This document shows, in pieces, positions 58,360-64,000 of a DNA stretch of 64,000 nt; position 1 is the stretch's first letter; every line of letters starts with the position of its first letter. The stretch is from Rehmannia glutinosa. Lineage: Eukaryota; Streptophyta; Magnoliopsida; Lamiales; Orobanchaceae. A program made the position numbers and the translations under genes. The DNA lies in NCBI GenBank assembly GCA_016081115.2, contig CM071924.1:93820616-93884615 (forward strand). Reading direction: 5' to 3'. The notes beneath the pieces were generated by a model, which did not search any database, had not been told where the DNA came from, and saw only the letters and a program-made list of their open reading frames with translations.

Positions 58360-58812
58360 AACCAGGATACATAAACTTCAAACTCGATCATGAAAAGTCT
58401 CAACTTCTTATCCTCACAGGTTAGTGTTTGTCATTTAAATTGGCGAGGTGTTCACTATTGGAGTTAGAAAACACTCAAAACTCTCAAAAAACTGATTAGT
58501 ATGATTTAAGACAAGCATTCAAACCAAAATTGAGCATAAGATACGTAGTTAGATAATTTTGAAACACCTAATTTTTCATACCAAATTATGTCTCGAAATT
58601 TCATTGGTTTAGAATTGCAAACAAAATGATAATAACTTTTTTTTATATCTTTTTTTTCTACTTTTCATATTTTTTTTCTTTTTTTTTCATCATCATCGTT
58701 TTTTTTCTTATTTTTTTGTATTTTTCTTTTTTTTTACAACGTGACTCACATGATAACATAACAATGAAGAATACACATCACAAATTATGTAATGGGGTAT
58801 TTTAATATAAAT
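58360..58812 (-). repeat. Gypsy 3' region, right arm of inverted repeat
   Basis: Inverted partner of 56310-56765, directly upstream (on the minus strand) of the polypurine tract at about 58116. A long T-rich run (about 58640-58735) equals the A-rich run of the other arm. Confidence 0.85.
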
Positions 58813-58899
58813 TGAAAATGTAGGTGTTAACCAAATCATTGCTCCACATGTTAGGTAGAATATTTAAGTAATTTGTTTTGCATGTTTTTGTGTGTGATA

Positions 58900-60235
58900 T
58901 TTGTGCGATTTCTATTTTTGTATGTGTGATTGTGCGTATTTTATGTCTTTACATTCCATTTTATAGTGTCGTATGTTACATAGGGTATTTTTATCATTTT
59001 CGTAGATTTTTGTAAAAAGAAGTCTTGAAAAAGGGCTAAAACGGGTAAAACGGGCATCACGGACAGACGACGATTGGGACGGACGCACAAGTGCGTGGGC
59101 GCACAAAGTTGCGTAGCACGCAGAAGGGACAACAAAGAAAACTAAACGTGCGCGCACTTGCGCGCAGCTTACATCGTCAACCTTTACGAGAATGTGCGCG
59201 TCGTGCACGAGTGCGCGTATGCAAGGGGCCTGGGCATTGCAAAACGTGCATGAGGGAGCACGCACGAAGGCTTACGCAGACGTGCATGGAGTCTGCGGTC
59301 GTGCACCTAAGGACGTTTTTAGAATTTTATTTGATTTTCTTCTTCTTTTAGGATTCTTCCACTTTGTATATGTTTTAGGCTTATAAATAGCACTTGGGGG
59401 ATCCATAATTTCGTACACTTTCATTACTTAGCACTTTTAGACTCTAGTTTTCTCTCTTTTCTCTTGCTTTTCAAAATTGAGATTGTTTGGGTTCTTCCCA
59501 TTGAAGTTATTTTTTATTTGAATCAAAACGTATTATTATTTCTTCATCTCTTTTGTCCGATTTCAATTGTTGGGTGATTATTATTATTATTGCATGATAA
59601 TGTTTATGATTGTTCTCTGTCTTTCAATTGAAGTTATGATCTCACCCCCAAGCATGAAATAACTTTCTTGTTCTAGGATTAGGATGATTTGATTCAAACA
59701 AACAAACATGAGTATTGACTAATTAATTTACTTTCCTAAATAAACTGCTTTACTTGTTGATTAATTGTTTGGCCAACTTTTGATTATTTTGAGGGAATGA
59801 TTGAGATCGAGAGAAGATATTATTCTTGGATTAAATTTATTCCGGGGGTTAAATATGAATCATAGATGTATTATCTAACTTGGCTTAATGAAAATAGCAA
59901 ATTATGTAGGGATATATCTAATCTGTGAATATGTGAGTTATCAGATCTAGACCTAGTTTTTACCTATTTGTTATATTTGTTAATCGCATGACCAATTAGT
60001 TGATATTCTGCTTGCAAGTTTGATGAGATGATTCCGAAATCCTAAACTTTCATTAATATCATTTTTCTTTAGTTTATTAAAATAAAAGATCTTGTTAGAG
60101 TATTTAGAATTTATTTTTATTATTTGTGTTGCAAAGTAATTATTTCTGAGCCAAGTCTTCGCGAGGGACGACTTTGGTCAACTTGCTACCCTATGATTGA
60201 TCTCGTGCTCTTGCGGCGTCGCTAGATTTATTTTA
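58900..60235 (+). mobile_element. Gypsy LTR-like sequence with TATA box
   Basis: A GTGCGCGC-rich block (59085-59290) precedes CTTATAAATAGCACTTGGG (about 59382-59400), an LTR promoter, and a C/T-rich leader. The end GAGGGACGACTTTGGTCAACTTGC...TCGTGCTCTTGCGGCGTCGCTA (60160-60225) is like the 3' end of Athila-type LTRs. Small open frames inside are artefacts. Edges approximate. Confidence 0.55.
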
Positions 60236-60239
60236 GGTG

Positions 60240-61330
60240 TTTAGCGGTCGAACATATTTCAAATCACAACATAACTATTTCAAACGACCAGTTCAAGTTC
60301 AGAATGCTTGTTTTCTCAAACTCACCATTTTATCCCAAAAGATGTGTGCCAATATTGAAAACAAAATACTTTATCATGATCAAACTTTGAGTTATATTGA
60401 TCACAACCAATCTTTTTTTTTGTTTTGAGGGGACACAACCAATATTTTCAAAAAGCTTAGAATATGCACAAAAAAGAATTTCTCTTTTTTTTTTGGTTTT
60501 TTATTTGTTTTTTTTTTATTTTTTTAAAATCACGATAACATCATTACATTCAACAATAAGACTATTTTCATGTTTTTGAGTTCACAATATTTTTAAAAAT
60601 ATTCACAACATGCCATATTTTTAAAAGGGAATTACAACAACATCAACAATAATAGGGATGCGTCTCAAAAGTTAGGTACCACATTTTCAAAAATTGTAAT
60701 TTTAGCCCAAAAGCGATTTTTTTGTCGTTAAAAGCTTGTTTCAAGTCGGATGGCTATGATACTTGAAATAAAGGTTCAAAATACCATAATAAATAAGTCA
60801 GAAAATTTTTGAGGCACCTTGATAGCCCATGTTTCAAAAATTATAGTTTTGGTCCTTTAAATTTTACAATTTTACATTTTGATATCAAACTTAATCCTTA
60901 TGGTGTTTTCTTGCCCAGAAGGGGTCCCAATCATTCAAGTCACATCAAATATGAAATATACAGAGTATTGGGTCCAATATTTTGAATTTTCAGAGGAGGC
61001 CTTCACAGTTTTTCATATTTATACTTTTGGTCCTATATTTTACAATAATTATAAAAATAACCCAAACTTCGATTTTATTTGTACAAGTTACGATTCTAGA
61101 ATTTCAATAATATATACAAATTTATATTATATATTTATAGATCATATTTTAATATGCATAGCTTCATAAATCATAAAAACATAAGGATGAGCATTTTATC
61201 AACAATTTATGCAAGAAAGAATATCATACTCATCTTTTTATTTCTCAAATTTTCATTAAAACATAAATCTCATATATACTTGTTATAATTCATAAAATAT
61301 CATATTATCACATGAGCATGCATTTGTATG
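60240..61330. other. Unassigned stretch, probable decayed retrotransposon
   Basis: No coding motifs. The phrases TTTTGGTCCTWTAWATTTTACAAT and AATATTTTGAATTTTCAGA recur loosely (about 60840-61050). Composition resembles LTR sequence but no ends can be defined. Confidence 0.25.
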
Positions 61331-61360
61331 CACTAGTAGAAAAAATGATGTATTTTTGTT
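61331..61360. other. Isolated CACTA-like terminus
   Basis: CACTAGTAGAAAAAATGATG resembles a CACTA transposon end, but no subterminal repeats or partner end are found nearby. Confidence 0.25.
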
Positions 61361-61973
61361 GAAATATGTTTCACCAAACCTCGTAGTAATTTTCTGGGTT
61401 GTGGTTAAATGAAGATCTTCTCAAGAATCCAAGCTATTGGTTCTAATACTCAAAGTTCATCCCCTAAATGTCACCATATCCATATTTTGGTGTTAAAATT
61501 GAGGTCTCAAATCCAAGGAAAATATCTTAAAATAAAGGAGTTAATTCTTACCTTAATATCTTCAAGTAATCTCCAAAAATGAATTTTTCTCTTCAAGTTT
61601 CTAAACCTAAACTTGAACTTGTATAGGTTAGCCACTAAGTTCCAAAAATTTCAATTCTTGAGTTAAAAATTAATTCCTCAAGTTGTCAATAGAAAAATAC
61701 TAAAATAAGGTGATAAGTTCGCAATTCTTGTGTACATGTTTTGATGTGTAGGCTTTGGAATGGGGTTTGTTGGGAGGTTTGTGGCGTGATAAGGAAAAAA
61801 ATGAATTTTATTCCCACCTAGAACATTATGGCCGAAATCTGGGGTCTTAGGGGTGATTATTTTTGTTTTGGGTTAATGATGAGGTAGTGAGATTAGTAGG
61901 TATACTTTAAAATGTTGTAGGCAAGAAACAAAATCAAACTAATACTTTCCCTATATCCTATGGCCACTACAAG

Positions 61974-62260
61974 ATAAATGACATTAGGTAATACAAATTT
62001 TGTAGCACTTTTTACTTAAGATACATATATAACACGTCTTTGTAAAACTTTTTACATTACAATATTTATGTAATACATTTGTAGCACTTTATCAATATGT
62101 AACGCTTATATGTAACACTTTTAAATAAGTAACACTTTTTAAGTATCACTTTTTTTGTTATTACAACACTATAGTTTATTGATTGTAACACTTTTTAGGC
62201 TATATTTTAGTAACACAAAATTATATAACTATCATTAAATCATTTCAACGATTTATTTAA
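61974..62260. mobile_element. Truncated CACTA-like end
   Basis: CACTACAAGATAAATGACATTAGG followed by dense GTAACACTTTTT / GTAGCACTTTTTAC repeats (at least eight in 230 bp) is the usual terminus plus subterminal repeat layout. The opposite end is missing. Confidence 0.55.
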
Positions 62261-62415
62261 TTAATTGATATCACAAAATAGGTGAAGACACAAAAAAACA
62301 CTAAAACTAAAAATTGTAGAAATCATGTATTCTATTTTTTTTACTGCATTTTTGTTTTCTTTTTATAAAGTATTTTAGTTTTGCTTTTATTTTTTATTTT
62401 TATGGAGGTAATTAA

Positions 62416-63065
62416 TGTTTGATAAATGATTTTATCGTGATTTTGATGATTTTGTTTTTATACCAAAATAATGTTTTTAAGTGTTGTCCAAATACTCCTA
62501 AATGATTTAAATTGTTTCTACTAATTTTCTGGAGTATTTTTTCAAGTTTATTTTCGACAAAATATTGGACAACACTTTTGATGATTTTGTGTTAATGTAT
62601 TTTTACACCAAAACAATATTTCTAAAAGTTGTCTAAATACTCCCGATCGATCTAAAATATATTTACTATTTTTCGGAGTATTTCTTGAAGTTTATTTTCG
62701 ATATAAAATTGGACAACACTTTTATTTTGAGGTCAACCGGTCGCCCTATAGGGCAACCCGTACTTGAAAGTTGTGCAAAACAGAGAACTTCACATTTCTT
62801 TGAAAAATAGTGAGGGTGACAGGTCACCCTATAGGGCGACGGCCAGGTGACGTCGACCGGTCGGCTATAGGGCGACACCGTGTCTGAAGCTTGGGAAATT
62901 TTGCAAACTTCTCTGTATTGATTTTTGGACAAGGCCAACCGGTCCAGGTGCACATCGATCGGCCGAACCCCCCGTCGACTGGTCGCCCTGTGTAAAATTG
63001 TGTTCTTACATTCTAACGTCTATTTGTGCGTGACCGGTCGCCCTAAGGTTTTGACAGCAAATTCT
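62416..63065 (+). mobile_element. Partial copia LTR (same family as the 45323 solo LTR)
   Basis: It starts TGTTTGATAAATG and follows the solo LTR in opposite orientation for about 650 bp, including CCGGTCGCCCTATAGGGC motifs (62735-63045). It then switches into pol sequence near 63065. About 840 bp of LTR, plus gag, protease and early integrase, are missing. Confidence 0.88.
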
Positions 63066-63109
63066 GCAGGAAAAGTTCTACCGAAAGGGCTGACCCATCA
63101 ACAAAAGAA

Positions 63110-63460
63110 GAAATTTTTTTCGGACCTCAAACACTATATTTGGGAAGATCCCCACCTCTTCCGAATTTATGCGGATCAAACTTACGAGTGTGGGGGTGTC
63201 TTGCTAAGGTTGCTATACCTACACCAAAGAAGGTGAAGATAGGTCCCAAAACTGTTGATTGCATATTTATTGGATATGCACATAACAGTGCTACTTATCG
63301 GTTTCTTGTGCATGAATCTAAAGTTGAAGATATACACAAGAACACGATAATTGAATCGAGAAATGCCTCGTTCTTTGAAAATGTATTTCCGTGTAGATCG
63401 AGAGAAGAAGCAAGCTCTTCTAAACGGATACATGATTCAATAGAACAAGAGCAAGAATAA
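63110..63460 (+). pseudogene. Copia integrase C-terminal region
   Basis: Readable residues: LRVWGCLAKVAIPTPKK, KIGPKTVDCIFIGYAHNSAT, YRFLVHESKVEDIHKNTIIES. This is the classic copia integrase tail (RVFGCLAxVxxPxxKxxKLGPKTxxCVFIGYAxxSxAYRFL). A frameshift occurs near 63185. The frame ends at 63458 and resumes as the RT. Confidence 0.92.
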
Positions 63461-64000
63461 GAGATAGAAATTAGACGCAGCAAACGAGCTAGGATAGAAA
63501 AATCTTTTGGCCCAGATTTTCTAACCTACATGTTGGAAAGTGAACCTCAAAGATTCTGCAGGAAGCTATAACTTCTTCAAGGACCATTATGGAAAGAGGC
63601 CATAAAAAGTGAAATTGATTCCATCTTGCAAAACCATACATGGGAACTAGTGGATCTTCCTGAGGGAAGTAAACCACTAGGTTATAAATGGATTTTCAAG
63701 AAGAAAATGAAGGCGGATGGAACAATTGATAAGTACAAGGCTAGACTTGTAATTAAAGGTTCTGAGACAAAAAGAGGGCCTTGATTACTTTGATATGTAT
63801 TCTCCAGTTACGAGAATAACCTCCATTAGATTGGTACTTGCAATTGTCGCATTGCGAAATCTTGAAGTACATCAAATGGATGTAAAAACTGCTTTTCTAA
63901 ATGGAGATTTAGAAGAGGAGATTTACATGGAACAACCTGAAGGGTTCTCTGCACCTGGGCAAGAGAACGAAGTTTGTAAACTGGTCAAGTCATTATATGG
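63461..64000 (+). pseudogene. Copia reverse transcriptase (runs off the window)
   Basis: Readable residues: FGPDFLTYMLE, then KSEIDSILQNHTWELVDLPE, PLGYKWIFKKKMKADGTIDK, YKARLVIKG, a frameshift near 63765, DYFDMYSPVTRITSIRLVLA, LEVHQMDVKTAFLNGDLEEE, IYMEQPEGF and CKLVKSLYG at the window edge. This is the N-terminal half of copia RT including the DVKTAFLNG motif with its catalytic Asp. The YVDD motif lies beyond the window. Confidence 0.93.

Noticed and set aside
58912..59386. 117- and 86-codon frames over the GTGCGCGC block
   Set aside because: GC-rich LTR sequence open by chance on both strands; no conserved motif.
59585..60150. Possible gag start after the gypsy LTR
   Set aside because: No readable gag motif; the sequence still looks like LTR up to about 60225.

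Overview
This window is plant nuclear DNA. It is AT-rich, with spliced gene remains carrying plant-type introns and a dense, nested load of plant transposons: Ty1/copia, Ty3/gypsy, LINE, SINE, CACTA, Helitron, hAT-like and Mutator-like MITEs. The only host gene family recognised with confidence is DWARF27 (D27, DUF4033; the plastid beta-carotene isomerase family of strigolactone biosynthesis). I see no intact protein-coding gene, no rRNA, no functional tRNA and no CRISPR array. The species is not identifiable from this sequence; a eudicot is likely.

Layout. 0-7 kb: a decayed copia integrase region (+ strand) split by two CACTA elements. The second (2638-6528) has a GAA target duplication, and removing it rejoins the integrase reading frame. 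7-10.5 kb: a ~1 kb fold-back element, a possible endogenous caulimovirid remnant, and a MITE beside a possible small secreted-protein pseudogene. 10.7-18 kb: a 4.2 kb solo LTR (TSD CTATT) inside a repetitive DNA element, a tRNA-derived SINE-like fragment, a hAT-like MITE (8-bp TSD) and a GC-rich MITE (9-bp TSD). 19-20.8 kb: a Helitron Rep fragment abutting rearranged pectin methylesterase fragments. 21.1-25.3 kb: a MITE, a minus-strand copia remnant, a D27 fragment (copy A), and the 5' part of a Tat/Ogre-like gypsy element.

25.3-55.4 kb is the core: a tandem segmental duplication carrying D27 copy B (28327-42993) and D27 copy C (50663-55324), each with seven recognisable exons and a conserved GC-AG intron. 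Both are broken by different frameshifts, stops or splice-site losses. The fifth intron of copy B holds a minus-strand LINE (about 31743-41930), which itself holds a two-LTR copia element (32629-38850, TSD CACTC) and a small MITE. Copy C keeps the empty LINE site. The flank of copy C has its own nest: a Mutator-like element (44971-47053, 9-bp TSD) with a copia solo LTR inside (45323-46815, TSD TATAT), plus a SINE with a 13-bp TSD.

55.4-64 kb: a copia LTR/gag fragment joined to a gypsy integrase fragment, two inverted gypsy arms around an LTR, a gypsy LTR, CACTA ends, and a copia element of the same family as the solo LTR, in which the LTR runs directly into integrase/RT and out of the window.

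The order of nesting gives a relative history: D27 duplication, then the LINE, then copia and MITEs. Many short indels affect both genes and transposons, so some lesions could be assembly errors rather than biology.
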